Assembly (NCBI RefSeq): GCF_000279145.1
Contig: NC_018178.1
Span: 1,674,001-1,738,000 of the forward strand
Direction of reading: 5' to 3'
DNA length: 64,000 nt
Origin: Melioribacter roseus P3M-2
GTDB taxonomy: Bacteria; Bacteroidota; Ignavibacteria; Ignavibacteriales; Melioribacteraceae
The notes under the pieces were generated by a model. It saw only the letters and a list, made by a program, of their open reading frames with translations, was not told the origin of the DNA and did not search any database. Position 1 is the first letter of the stretch. Every line of letters begins with the position of its first letter. Both the position numbers and the translations under genes were made by a program. Shown here piece by piece: positions 28,049 to 37,174 of the stretch.

Positions 28049-28564
28049 TTGAGGTGCGACATCGGACTAATCTACAATTTTACGCGTAAACTCGGATTTA
28101 CACAGTCGGAAATCCGGGTTATTTTCTACCTGATTTTTTTTCTTATCGTCGGGGGCGTATTCAATTATTTTCTCAGAACTCACGGCAGTAAGGTCTTTCT
28201 TTACAATTACAAGCAAGACGACAGCTTATTTTTAAGCAGCGTTGAATTGGACGACCTGGTTCACGAATCAAAAATAATCGAAAATAATGTTGATATTAAA
28301 CCGGAACTTTTAGATTTTAGGGAGACAAAAATTCGGGTTAATAACAATAATACGGCAGAATCCGAGATTATACCCGTTAACGTTAATAATGCGGGAATTG
28401 ACGAACTTATAAAACTGCCGGGCATCGGAATCAAGACGGCCGAAGCCATTATCCAATACCGGAGTAAATACGGCAAATTTAATAAGATTGAAGATTTGCT
28501 GAATGTAAAAGGTATTGGCAGTTCAAAACTCGAGACGATAAAAGACAAAATTATTGTAAAATAA
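28049..28564 (+). CDS. ComEA-like helix-hairpin-helix membrane protein
   Basis: A 171-residue protein with one N-terminal membrane helix (about 24-42), a variable periplasmic linker and a C-terminal ComEA-type double HhH domain: VNVNNAGIDELIKLPGIG and YGKFNKIEDLLNVKGIG. Such domains bind DNA without sequence specificity; in ComEA they receive incoming DNA during competence. The start is uncertain. No ATG is available; TTG 28049 is the only common start before the membrane helix, while a GAGGTG ribosome-like site at 28051-28056 lies after it. The first residues should be treated as tentative. Confidence 0.75.
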   Translation: MRCDIGLIYNFTRKLGFTQSEIRVIFYLIFFLIVGGVFNYFLRTHGSKVFLYNYKQDDSLFLSSVELDDLVHESKIIENNVDIKPELLDFRETKIRVNNNNTAESEIIPVNVNNAGIDELIKLPGIGIKTAEAIIQYRSKYGKFNKIEDLLNVKGIGSSKLETIKDKIIVK

Positions 28565-28584
28565 GAAGATTTATCGGAGGAATA

Positions 28585-29142
28585 ATGTCTTACAAGTCTG
28601 AACCATGGTACATCCATGCAATTCTCTACGCGATTATAGCTGTGCTGGTCTTTGTATTAATAAAAGTAGCATATCTCGATCCGAAGGCAGTTCTCGAACA
28701 GGAGCAATTCTATAAAAAAGAATCGCGACTTAGAATGTCGAATCTGAGATCCGCTGAAAGACTGTGGCACGAAAAGTACAACCGTTACACCGATTCGATT
28801 GACAGCCTTATGGCATTTCTGAAAAACGACCCTTCGGTTAAAGAAGCAATTGAAGGCGTCGATTCGATTACGGGCAGACCCACAAATCCGTTCCTCAATT
28901 TAAGCGACGGAAATCTTGTATGGGATTCAATAACTCATTCGCCGAAATCGGGCAAACCTTATTTGCTGCAGGTCGATACTTCCGTATCAATCGATACTAT
29001 TATTGACCGCAGAGGAAGAATTATTAATATCGATACCATAAGAATTATCGGTCAAAGATATTATATCGAATGCCCCGACGGTTACGGCACAATCGGAGAT
29101 CTCAGAAGCGACGCTCTGCAAAATACCGCTTCATGGGAATAA
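28585..29142 (+). CDS. Membrane-anchored pilin-like protein of unknown function
   Basis: 185 residues with a good ribosome site (CGGAGGAATA before ATG). One membrane helix (about 11-29) is followed by RMSNLRSAERLWHEKYNRYT and DSIDSLMAFL, which resembles the segment after the N-terminal helix of type II/IV pseudopilins (LR.A...YY...G.Y..SLD.L). The canonical prepilin peptidase site is missing and about 20 extra residues separate helix and motif. It is flanked by ComEA-like and PilM-like genes. The assignment is from pattern only. Confidence 0.6.
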   Translation: MSYKSEPWYIHAILYAIIAVLVFVLIKVAYLDPKAVLEQEQFYKKESRLRMSNLRSAERLWHEKYNRYTDSIDSLMAFLKNDPSVKEAIEGVDSITGRPTNPFLNLSDGNLVWDSITHSPKSGKPYLLQVDTSVSIDTIIDRRGRIINIDTIRIIGQRYYIECPDGYGTIGDLRSDALQNTASWE

Positions 29143-29160
29143 TTTAAGTATTGAGTCGTT

Positions 29161-30087
29161 GTGTTTCAAAATCATGTAGGCATAAATTTAACTGAATCAA
29201 AGCTGCAGTTAGTTGAAATAAGCTATAAAAACAATTCGTTCTTTCTGGAGAATATCGATCAGACGGCGCTCGGTCGACCATTTAGAGTTTCTTCCGACGA
29301 CGATGAAAACTGGCAAAAAAAAACTCTCGATATTCTCCAGGATGCTTTTAATAAACTTCCCGTAAAAACAAATCTTACTTCCAGGTTTTCTTCTTTTACC
29401 CTTTCGAACTCCTTTTTTACGGTCTTCGAGATTCCGTACGAACATTCGCTTACCAGAAGAGATCTGATGGAGCATATCAAATGGGAAGTTTCGGTTCTGT
29501 TTCCGGAAACGAAGCCCGAGGACTTTCTTGTTCAGTATATTGAAGTCGATAAATCGGATATCCGCAAGGAAAACAGGTTGATTGTTTTTTTATTGAAGAG
29601 GAAATTGGCAAACCTGATCAAACAATTTTGTCTCCGCAACGGACTTACTTTGAAATATATCGACAACGCCCACCTGTCGTCGCTTGCGTTTTTTTATCTT
29701 TCGAAAAATAAATTTATTGATAAAATTACATTCAGCTTTTATATCGAACAGGATTATTCTTCGTTTATGGCGCTCGAAGGCGTCACTCCCTTTTATTTCA
29801 AAAAATATGACAATCAAAGCGACTTGATTACATCGGTCGAAAATACAATCGGTAAACTTTCGGAATACGGGGTCGACTACGGCAAAGTCGACAATTTTGT
29901 CATCAGCGGACAAAGCCTCACGGACGAGTTCATCAATAAATTCGGCGAAAAATTTCCCAAGAAAATTATTAAGGTCAATCCCTTCGAGTATTTCAAAACC
30001 ACCGAACAGGTAACGAAGAATCCGCTCTACCTTTCGCAGCGCAATTCATTTACCGCAGCCACGGGAATTGCAATAAGGATTGTTTGA
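29161..30087 (+). CDS. PilM-like actin-fold protein
   Basis: 308 residues from a GTG start. The N-terminus VGINLTESKLQLVEISYK matches the first phosphate loop of PilM/FtsA-like ATPases (VGIDIGSSSIKLVEL), though divergent. LTRRDLMEHIKWEVSVLFPE corresponds to the PilM helix preceding the dimer surface, and NFVISGQSLTDEF resembles the later nucleotide motif. PilM is the cytoplasmic platform protein of type IV pili. No PilN/O/P/Q genes follow, so its partners are unknown. The first phosphate loop lacks the usual DxG, so ATP binding is not assured. Confidence 0.6.
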   Translation: MFQNHVGINLTESKLQLVEISYKNNSFFLENIDQTALGRPFRVSSDDDENWQKKTLDILQDAFNKLPVKTNLTSRFSSFTLSNSFFTVFEIPYEHSLTRRDLMEHIKWEVSVLFPETKPEDFLVQYIEVDKSDIRKENRLIVFLLKRKLANLIKQFCLRNGLTLKYIDNAHLSSLAFFYLSKNKFIDKITFSFYIEQDYSSFMALEGVTPFYFKKYDNQSDLITSVENTIGKLSEYGVDYGKVDNFVISGQSLTDEFINKFGEKFPKKIIKVNPFEYFKTTEQVTKNPLYLSQRNSFTAATGIAIRIV

Positions 30088-30089
30088 AT

Positions 30090-30638
30090 ATGAGAATTAT
30101 ATCCGGAAAATTCAAAGGCAGAACGATTAAATTTCCCAAATCGAAATTGGTAAGACCGACTACGGACAAAGTTAAGGAATCGATTTTTAATTACCTGAAC
30201 AACATAATCGACTTCGAAGATATAAAAGTGTGCGATATATATGCAGGATCCGGCTCGCTGGGGCTCGAAGCTCTGAGCCGGGGCGCGGGATTGACGCACT
30301 TCGTTGAAAAAGATTTTTTTGTTTCGAAAACGCTCAGGGAAAACATAGAAGCTTTGGGAGTGGAAGATAATACGCGAATCTATCGTATGGAAGCTCTCAG
30401 ATTTTCTAGTCAAACCGTTCACGAAGTTTACGATTTGATATTAGCCGACCCTCCATTTTTCAAGGACGACATCCATAAAGTTGTTAAAAAAATAATCGCG
30501 AACGGATTTTTGTCGGAAGCCGGCATTATGATCATAGAGCGTTCGATTCAGACATACGAAAAAGACAAAACGGAATTCGAACGCGAACCGATAAAAAAAC
30601 TGGGCGACAGTTTGATTTATCAGTTTGATTTTCGATGA
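30090..30638 (+). CDS. rsmD: 16S rRNA (guanine966-N2)-methyltransferase
   Basis: A 182-residue methyltransferase acting on 30S ribosome precursors. Seen: MRIISGKFKGRTIKFP at the start, RPTTDKVKESIFNYL, the SAM loop CDIYAGSGSLGLEALSRGA and the catalytic ILADPPFF (the DPPF/Y motif of N2-guanine methylases). The ATG at 30090 is preferred over a TTG at 30084 because RsmD homologs begin at MRII. It follows the PilM-like gene by two bases. Confidence 0.92.
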   Translation: MRIISGKFKGRTIKFPKSKLVRPTTDKVKESIFNYLNNIIDFEDIKVCDIYAGSGSLGLEALSRGAGLTHFVEKDFFVSKTLRENIEALGVEDNTRIYRMEALRFSSQTVHEVYDLILADPPFFKDDIHKVVKKIIANGFLSEAGIMIIERSIQTYEKDKTEFEREPIKKLGDSLIYQFDFR

Positions 30639-30692
30639 CTGGCATTTTTTTATTATTATTGAATTATCGATTTTAGATTGGATGGAATCAAA

Positions 30693-31172
30693 ATGGCAAA
30701 AGTAATTTATCCCGGAACTTTCGACCCCGTTACAAACGGACATATCGATATAGTGGAAAGAGCGAGCGAACTTTTCGACGAGGTGGTGGTAACGGTTGCC
30801 AATAATCCGATGAAAACGGCTCTGTTTTCGGTCGAGGAACGATTGGAAATGCTGCGTGAAAGCTTGAAAGATATTAAAAATGTCGAAGTGGATTCTTTTA
30901 ACGGATTGGTCGTGGAGCATGCAAAACAGGTGGGGGCTATCGGCATAATCAGAGGTTTGAGAGCCGTGAGCGATTTTGAGTATGAATTTCAGATGGCTTT
31001 GATGAACCGCAAACTCGCCGGGGATATTACCACTATTTTATTGATGCCTCATGATAAATACACTTATTTGAATTCCACTATAGTTAGGAATCTTGCTCAG
31101 TTTCACGGGAACGTATCGGATTTTGTCCCTGCGATAGTCGAGAAAAAATTGAAAGAAAAATTCGGCTATTAA
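30693..31172 (+). CDS. coaD: Phosphopantetheine adenylyltransferase
   Basis: A 159-residue enzyme for the fourth step of coenzyme A synthesis. Seen: YPGTFDPVTNGHIDIVERA (nucleotidyltransferase T/HxGH motif), GLRAVSDFEYEFQMALMNRKL and the C-terminal YTYLNSTIVRNLAQFHGNVS with the ISSTxxR equivalent (NSTIVR). ATG 30693 gives the standard length; a TTG five codons upstream is less likely. The gene ends one base before the convergent symporter gene. Confidence 0.95.
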   Translation: MAKVIYPGTFDPVTNGHIDIVERASELFDEVVVTVANNPMKTALFSVEERLEMLRESLKDIKNVEVDSFNGLVVEHAKQVGAIGIIRGLRAVSDFEYEFQMALMNRKLAGDITTILLMPHDKYTYLNSTIVRNLAQFHGNVSDFVPAIVEKKLKEKFGY

Positions 31173-33290
31173 TCACATTTCTTTTTCGCCGTAAAGGATT
31201 CTTCCTTCAATAAACAAACCCGATTCAAGATGGCGTTTTCGGATGTAAACTATACCGTCTTCATTGTGAGGCTCTCCGTACACCGTATGAACGGATTTCA
31301 AGCCGCCCAAATATTTCCTTGCGTCGCATAAATATACAAGATCGCCGGGATGAGCTTCCATTTTATGCATGTCTTTTTCAGAAAAATTGATTATGTCTTC
31401 ATTGTCGTCCGTAATCAATTTCCAATGTACAAAAGCTTTCTCTCCTTCGCGCTCGTTAAGTTTGCTGCCTTTGAAAAATTCCTTGGCTTTGTGAATCGAC
31501 CAGATTGTCAATCCTGTCGTTTGAGCTTCGGGATCGTATTTCACGTAATGAGTGGTTATTAATGCAACGAAGAACGACATAATAAGCGATAACGAGAAAA
31601 GAACTTCCACAGAAGCAAAATCGAGGCGCAACAAAGTAACGAGAACGTCTGTCAAGACCATTGCAACGCTGAAGGCAATCATGCCGTACATGATTAGATT
31701 GTGGCGTTTGTTTTTATAAATTTTTGTTGACAATTTTTTGAGTTGACGCTGAAATACAGTAACCAGAACCGCAAGAGCTCCGCAGACAATCAAATTGTAG
31801 AGAGCGCTCATGTAAGTATAAGGATGAACCGGATCGAAAGGTGTGCCGTGCGCAATAGGACGTATCAATTCATACGGGAAACGATTGCCCAACAGCATTA
31901 ACGATATGCCTCCGATGACTGTAGTTACCAGTCCTGCGGGCGTATACTTTTTCCAGAAAGCGCCCAGAAAAATTGCAATCATCAAAGGCGGAGTTAGCGT
32001 AGCGTGGAAAAACGCATGCGCCTGATAAATCGTGGGATACGAAACAAATCCATAGACAGCCAGGACGCCCAGGAATGTAAACGCTACCGTCGAAAGTCTC
32101 GCTACGAGCATCGCTTTCTTTTCGTCGAGACGCTTACCCCTGTCGAGTTTCTTCAGCCAGATTCTGAGCGGCTTGTCAACGTCGTTTACATAAATTGCAG
32201 AAGCGGCGTTAACCAAAGTGCTTACGGTCGACATCAATGCCGCCGCAATTGCAGCTACTACGAATCCGAATACGCCGGGACCGGTCAATATATTGGCAAC
32301 CACTACAAAAATCGTGTCGGGATTGGTATTCGGCGGCAGTATATCGGGATTCATTTCCGAGATTGCTTTGGCTACCCATCCGCCTCCGCCGACAACCACG
32401 GCGGAAATAGGCAGCATGAACAATATGTTTGCCGCCGCGGCTTTTCTGCCTTCGTGTACGTTTTTTGTAGCCATGAATCTCATTATCAATCCCATATTCA
32501 TAAACAGGAATCCTACCGAACCGGCAATTGCGTCTTCCCAGAAAATTCCCACGGAATTGAATTCCGCCGGCGAGTTATAACCGGCAAAGGGAAGTTTCCA
32601 GCTCGTAGGCAATAAATTCCAGAAGGCGTCCCATCCGCCGACGTATGAAATACCGAGGAAGAAGACGAGCAAACCCGCAAAAACCAGCATCATTCCCTGA
32701 ACCAGGTCGGTAAATATAACAGCCGTTTGTCCGCCGAAAGTTATGTAAGCCCCCGTAATGACCGCGGTAACCCAAATCAATCCCATTAATGTAATATGAA
32801 AGTTTATTCCGAAAATCGACATCGATTCGGGCATGAGGGGCAAAATTGCTTTGCCCATAGTAAGGAAACCGATGCCGACATAACCCGTTAAATAGAGAAG
32901 TTGAAGTATTGTAACCAGAAATCTTGCGGCGGGAGAAAATCTTCTTTCGAAATATTCGGGTATCGATCTGATTTTTGAATAGACAATTATCGGCAGCCAT
33001 CCGAACATAAAAAGCGGTACGAAGAACCAGTCGTTTATATACGACATCGACGAAGAAAAACCGTATTTGAAACCCATTGCGGAATATTTGATAAAACTAT
33101 GGCTGCTTATACCCGTTGCCACAATCGACATTGCAATAAGCCACCAGCTGAAACGCCTTCCGCCGAAGAAAAAGTCGTTTGTGTCTTTATTGTACTTGGC
33201 AAAATAGGTGCCGAAAAGGAGCATTGCAATCATATAAACGACCAGAACTATCCAGTCGGTTTGAGTTCCGATATTTGTCATAGTATTCAT
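31173..33290 (-). CDS. Sodium:solute symporter (SSS family) with extra C-terminal cytoplasmic region
   Basis: 705 residues from ATG 33290. The SSS core has about 13 membrane helices: FFFGGRRFSWWLIAMSIVAT, IPEYFERRF, ITGAYITFGGQTAVIFTDLV (sodium-site region) and AALMSTVSTLVNAASAIYVN (SNF-type). The substrate is not evident (sugars, myo-inositol or carboxylates are possible). After the last helix, about 115 extra residues form a soluble tail (WSIHKAKEFFKGSKLNEREG to the end) that is not part of the core family. The TTG/ATG further upstream (33317) would overlap the small gene before it. Confidence 0.85.
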   Translation of the reverse strand: MNTMTNIGTQTDWIVLVVYMIAMLLFGTYFAKYNKDTNDFFFGGRRFSWWLIAMSIVATGISSHSFIKYSAMGFKYGFSSSMSYINDWFFVPLFMFGWLPIIVYSKIRSIPEYFERRFSPAARFLVTILQLLYLTGYVGIGFLTMGKAILPLMPESMSIFGINFHITLMGLIWVTAVITGAYITFGGQTAVIFTDLVQGMMLVFAGLLVFFLGISYVGGWDAFWNLLPTSWKLPFAGYNSPAEFNSVGIFWEDAIAGSVGFLFMNMGLIMRFMATKNVHEGRKAAAANILFMLPISAVVVGGGGWVAKAISEMNPDILPPNTNPDTIFVVVANILTGPGVFGFVVAAIAAALMSTVSTLVNAASAIYVNDVDKPLRIWLKKLDRGKRLDEKKAMLVARLSTVAFTFLGVLAVYGFVSYPTIYQAHAFFHATLTPPLMIAIFLGAFWKKYTPAGLVTTVIGGISLMLLGNRFPYELIRPIAHGTPFDPVHPYTYMSALYNLIVCGALAVLVTVFQRQLKKLSTKIYKNKRHNLIMYGMIAFSVAMVLTDVLVTLLRLDFASVEVLFSLSLIMSFFVALITTHYVKYDPEAQTTGLTIWSIHKAKEFFKGSKLNEREGEKAFVHWKLITDDNEDIINFSEKDMHKMEAHPGDLVYLCDARKYLGGLKSVHTVYGEPHNEDGIVYIRKRHLESGLFIEGRILYGEKEM

Positions 33291-33297
33291 AATTTTC

Positions 33298-33513
33298 TCA
33301 TAAATATAGTGCGGCAATTATTAGAAAGGCATGAAGAGCCATAAAATAGAAGTATCCGAATATTAAGGCTTTCCACCAGAAACGGTGGCGTTTTTGTCTC
33401 ATATCGAGAGCTTTGGATTTTCGGATAATTATTAAACCCATTAAAAAGAAAATCCCGCCTCCAGCATATAGATAGATAAAAGGCAGCCAGGTGTTCATAA
33501 AATCGAGTTTCAT
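33298..33513 (-). CDS. Small two-helix membrane protein next to the symporter
   Basis: 71 residues from ATG 33513 (preceded by an AAAGG ribosome site). Two hydrophobic helices (WLPFIYLYAGGGIFFLMGLI and FGYFYFMALHAFLIIAALYL) are joined by a short basic loop. A start at 33615 would add 34 polar residues and lacks a ribosome site. It ends seven bases before the symporter start, so the two are likely co-expressed. The arrangement recalls small subunits of some SSS transporters, but the sequence does not match the DUF4212 type I know. Confidence 0.6.
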   Translation of the reverse strand: MKLDFMNTWLPFIYLYAGGGIFFLMGLIIIRKSKALDMRQKRHRFWWKALIFGYFYFMALHAFLIIAALYL

Positions 33514-33697
33514 ATCCAAAACCTTTTTAAAATCGTCTATCAAGTTAGGACGCTCGGAAATTAATCGCAAATTAATTTTGGTTTTCCAGTTCGATTTTGA
33601 ATTCTGCGAAGACAATAAAATGATTGCATTTAAGCTGGTGTGTATCTAAATTAAGCTTCTAAAATTAATTTTTTTCTAAAAACGGAGGTTGTCTTAT

Positions 33698-35788
33698 ATG
33701 GCTATGATGGCACGGATGAGGAGTTTAGCTCCGTGGTTCATACTAATGGTTGGCGGTATGTTTGTTCTGTTTATGGTAATTTCGGATTCGCGTGTCCTTG
33801 AGTTTTTGGGACAGCAATCGCAGAATGTAGGCTCGATTAACGGGGAAAGCATTTCCTACCAGGAATTTTCCAATATGGTCGAAAGAGCCCGTCAAAATCA
33901 GGAACAGGCTACCGGTCAGTCAATAGATGAAAACCAGATGGATTTTTTCAGAGACCAGGTGTGGGATGCTCTGGTTACTCAAAAATTAATCGACGAAAAA
34001 ATTAAAGAATTTGGAATAGTTGTCACAGACGACGAAGTAAGGGACGCTCTCTTAGGCCCGAATCCGCCTGCTGAACTGAGACAACAATTTACCGATTCGA
34101 CGGGAAATTTCAACAGGCAGTTGTACGAACAGGCCATGAGAGACCCGCGTAATAAAGAAATTGTCCTCTATTATGAAGATTTAATCAGAGAACAACTCAA
34201 ACAACGCAAACTTCAGGAATATCTTTTTGCTTCGGTGATTGTAAGCGAGCAGGAAATTAAAGACGCTTTCGTTAAACAAAACATTAAAATGAAAGCCGAT
34301 TATATTCAGTTGAATCCGAATATTATTCCCGATAAAGACGTTAATGTAACGGACGAAGAACTAAGAGAATATTACGAGAGCAATAAAAAAGATTTCAAAG
34401 TTGAACCGGCGCGGAAAATTAAATACGTTCTGTTCCGGAGAGTTCCTTCGAAGAAGGATTCGCTAGGTATTAAAAGCAATCTCGAAGCAATTGTCGCTAA
34501 ATTGAAAGACGATACCGCTTCCTTCAAATCTTATGTGGAAATCTACTCGGACGTACCCTTCTCCAAAGATACCGTTTCGTTAACCGCAATTCCCGCGGAA
34601 GCACAAGACCTGATTTATAACGGCAATGTAGGGGATATTATCGGGCCGGTTGCAACAAGCCAGGGATATATTGTCTATCGTATTGTGGGTAAAGTTAGCG
34701 GCAACAATCCGGTAGTAAGAGCTTCGCATATACTGGTGCGTTCGTCGGCAAATGACGGCGAAGATTTGAAAAAGGCAAACGAAATTTATAATCAGTTGAT
34801 AAACGGCGCCGATTTTGAAAGTCTGGCAAAAGAAAAATCTCAAGACCCCGGCAGCGCTTCCAGCGGCGGCGATCTGGGCTGGTTTGGCAAAGGACAAATG
34901 GTTAAAGAATTCGAAGACGCCTGCTTTAACGGACAGGTCGGCGTAGTTCAAAAACCCGTTAAGACCAATTACGGTTACCACATTATTAAAGTGACCGGCA
35001 AAACAAATACGGAATATGTAATCGAAAAAATAGTAAACCGCATTCAGATGTCGGCCTCTTCGTTGGACGATTTATACCAAAGCGCGTCGGATTTTTCCTA
35101 CATTGCAAAAGAAAACGGTTTCGAATCGGAAGCTGAATTGATGAACTATAACGTGGTCGAAACTCCGCCTTTCTATGAAGGAAGCCAATTCATACCCGGA
35201 CTCGGCGGCAACAGAGCCCTTGTTAAGTGGGCGTTCGAAAACAGCGTAGGCGAAATAAGCGATGTCTTCAAAGTGCCCGCAGGTTATGTGGTCGCGATGG
35301 TTTCCGACAAAATAAAAGCGGGATTTAAAGAATTCGACGAAGTTAAAGACATTGTTCGCAATCGCGTCTTACGCGAAAAGAAATTCGAGAAAGCTATGTC
35401 GATTGCAGAACAAATCCGCGTCCGCCTGGGCGACAACGGCGACCCCGAAGTCGCTATGGAAGTATGGGGTGGAATTCGTATCGACTCTACGGGAGAATTT
35501 ACCGCGGCGTCAACAATTCCGAGATTGGGACAGGAATTTGCTTTTACCGAATATTGTCTCAAAGGCGAACTGAACAAATGGTCGAACCCTGTTAAAGGCA
35601 ACAACGGAGTTTATCTTATTAAAGTAAGATACAGGACCAAATTTGTGCCCGAAACATATCAACTCCAAAAAACCGGGTTGGCAACGCAACTTCTCAACAG
35701 AAAGAAAAATACTCTTTTGAGTCAATGGATTCAAAAACTCAAAGACGAAGCCGACATAGTCGATAACCGTCATCTCTTCTATAGATAA
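33698..35788 (+). CDS. PpiD/SurA-type peptidyl-prolyl isomerase, membrane anchored
   Basis: 696 residues. An N-terminal membrane helix (about 10-30) anchors a periplasmic foldase. The SurA-like N domain ([20 protein letters not shown]...) is followed by a parvulin PPIC domain (about 340-435) with [32 protein letters not shown] and [12 protein letters not shown]. The C-terminal half is helical, with another parvulin-like degenerate segment ([15 protein letters not shown]). It assists folding of exported proteins. ATG 33698 has CGGAGG nine bases ahead; a TTG three codons before is less likely. Confidence 0.88.
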   Translation: MAMMARMRSLAPWFILMVGGMFVLFMVISDSRVLEFLGQQSQNVGSINGESISYQEFSNMVERARQNQEQATGQSIDENQMDFFRDQVWDALVTQKLIDEKIKEFGIVVTDDEVRDALLGPNPPAELRQQFTDSTGNFNRQLYEQAMRDPRNKEIVLYYEDLIREQLKQRKLQEYLFASVIVSEQEIKDAFVKQNIKMKADYIQLNPNIIPDKDVNVTDEELREYYESNKKDFKVEPARKIKYVLFRRVPSKKDSLGIKSNLEAIVAKLKDDTASFKSYVEIYSDVPFSKDTVSLTAIPAEAQDLIYNGNVGDIIGPVATSQGYIVYRIVGKVSGNNPVVRASHILVRSSANDGEDLKKANEIYNQLINGADFESLAKEKSQDPGSASSGGDLGWFGKGQMVKEFEDACFNGQVGVVQKPVKTNYGYHIIKVTGKTNTEYVIEKIVNRIQMSASSLDDLYQSASDFSYIAKENGFESEAELMNYNVVETPPFYEGSQFIPGLGGNRALVKWAFENSVGEISDVFKVPAGYVVAMVSDKIKAGFKEFDEVKDIVRNRVLREKKFEKAMSIAEQIRVRLGDNGDPEVAMEVWGGIRIDSTGEFTAASTIPRLGQEFAFTEYCLKGELNKWSNPVKGNNGVYLIKVRYRTKFVPETYQLQKTGLATQLLNRKKNTLLSQWIQKLKDEADIVDNRHLFYR

Positions 35789-35795
35789 TTTAAAC

Positions 35796-35820
35796 GAGGG
35801 GCAATCGCCCCTCTTTTTTT
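35796..35820 (+). terminator. Rho-independent terminator
   Basis: A 7-bp GC-rich stem (GAGGGGC 35796-35802 / GCCCCTC 35807-35813) with an AATC loop is followed directly by seven Ts. It ends the foldase gene. Confidence 0.9.
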
Positions 35821-35861
35821 ATCCTTTCTATTTTTTCCTCAATGATTTATCTTTAATCCCG

Positions 35862-36563
35862 ATGAAACGATTGTTAATCATATACTTATTGTCGGTTGCG
35901 TCGCTTAACGCCCAGCTTTCGGAGATATCGCTTACGGGTAATTATACGACAACTTCAAAATTGTTTTTGCACCCCGAGGCTTCGAACCCGGACATAAAAT
36001 ATATTTATGAAGAGTTGAACGACATTTACAGTATAACGGCGGAAATACGTTATGGCATATCGGAATCGATCGAAACGGCTCTGGCATTCGAAACAATACG
36101 CAAAACAATAGCCAGAGACGATTTCAATCTCAACGGCGCTGCAATATCGATTGAAGAAGGTTATAAATTATACCCGATTGATCTCAGCGTCTATTACCGG
36201 CTTCCGTTTTCGTCGGATAAATTTAAGTTTTTTATGGGCGGCGGTGTTGGCGTTTATATCGGTAAGATGATAAGGAATGTGGTTAATGTTTCGACGGAAA
36301 ATGCCGGTTTCAATATCGATTTCGGCATTCAGGCTTCGTTGGGTATCGATTATTATATTAACGATAAGATTGCGCTGCGCGGTCATATTCGTTTCCGCGA
36401 TCCCGAAATAAAACTGAAAAGCAAATATACGGACGTATTTGTGAACTATGAAGGGAGAATCTATTTGATCTATCCCGATGAGTATACGACCAAAGTAAAC
36501 ATCGACGGCATTACATTCGGCATCGGTATTGTCGTAAACCTTGTAGGAATTATGCCGTTCTGA
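35862..36563 (+). CDS. Outer-membrane beta-barrel protein
   Basis: 233 residues with a signal peptide (MKRLLIIYLLSVASLNAQ). The mature part alternates hydrophobic and polar residues in strands separated by turns (for example YPIDLSVYYRLPFSSDKF, FKFFMGGGVGVYIGKMIR, IDYYINDKIALRGHIRFR) and ends in a C-terminal F (NLVGIMPF), typical of porin-like barrels. Roughly eight to ten strands. Function is unknown; it may be structural or a small-molecule pore. Confidence 0.75.
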   Translation: MKRLLIIYLLSVASLNAQLSEISLTGNYTTTSKLFLHPEASNPDIKYIYEELNDIYSITAEIRYGISESIETALAFETIRKTIARDDFNLNGAAISIEEGYKLYPIDLSVYYRLPFSSDKFKFFMGGGVGVYIGKMIRNVVNVSTENAGFNIDFGIQASLGIDYYINDKIALRGHIRFRDPEIKLKSKYTDVFVNYEGRIYLIYPDEYTTKVNIDGITFGIGIVVNLVGIMPF

Positions 36564-36625
36564 TTAATTAACTATTTCTCGTAAGTTGCTTATATTTCGA
36601 GCCAATAAAAAAAGTAATCGGAAGA

Positions 36626-37174
36626 ATGATTATTTATCTGACAGGCTTCATGACGAGCGGCAAAAGTACTGTGGGTCCCATTTTGGCCAATGTCCTGGGA
36701 CTCGACTTTTACGACCTGGACGAAGAGATAGTAAAACGGGAAGGGATGTCGATTGTCGATATATTCGAACAAAAAGGCGAAAGTTATTTCAGGAAAGTTG
36801 AAACGCGGCTCCTGAAAGAAATATCGAATAACGACGATGTGATAATATCGCTTGGCGGGGGAACGATTACCATCGATGAAAATCTTAAATTCATGAAAGA
36901 AAACGGTTTTATTGTTTACCTCAAAGTTGACAACGAAACTCTTTATAGAAGATTGAAAAACAAAACCGACAGACCGTTGTTCAAAGACCTAGTGATGAAT
37001 GAAAACGGCAAAGAAGAATTTATTAAAAGGATTAATAACTTGCTCGATAAACGAAGTCGTTACTACGAGCAGGCGGATCTGACAATCGAATGCGACTCGC
37101 GTCCGGTAGGTCTTACTGTAGACAGAATAGCTCAAAGTATTCAGAGGAAAATAAATGAAAAAAATAAACATTAA
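36626..37174 (+). CDS. aroK: Shikimate kinase
   Basis: A 182-residue P-loop kinase making shikimate 3-phosphate. Walker A is TGFMTSGKSTVG (residues about 5-16). FYDLDEEIVKREGMSI has the conserved Asp, FRKVETRLLKEI binds shikimate (Arg), ISLGGGTI is the Walker B-like region and NKTDRPLF the lid Arg. The last 20 bases overlap aroB, so the two shikimate steps are coupled. Confidence 0.93.
   Translation: MIIYLTGFMTSGKSTVGPILANVLGLDFYDLDEEIVKREGMSIVDIFEQKGESYFRKVETRLLKEISNNDDVIISLGGGTITIDENLKFMKENGFIVYLKVDNETLYRRLKNKTDRPLFKDLVMNENGKEEFIKRINNLLDKRSRYYEQADLTIECDSRPVGLTVDRIAQSIQRKINEKNKH

Noticed and set aside
33514-33615. Longer form of the small membrane protein before the symporter
   Set aside because: The extra 34 residues are polar and lack a ribosome site, whereas ATG 33513 has one.
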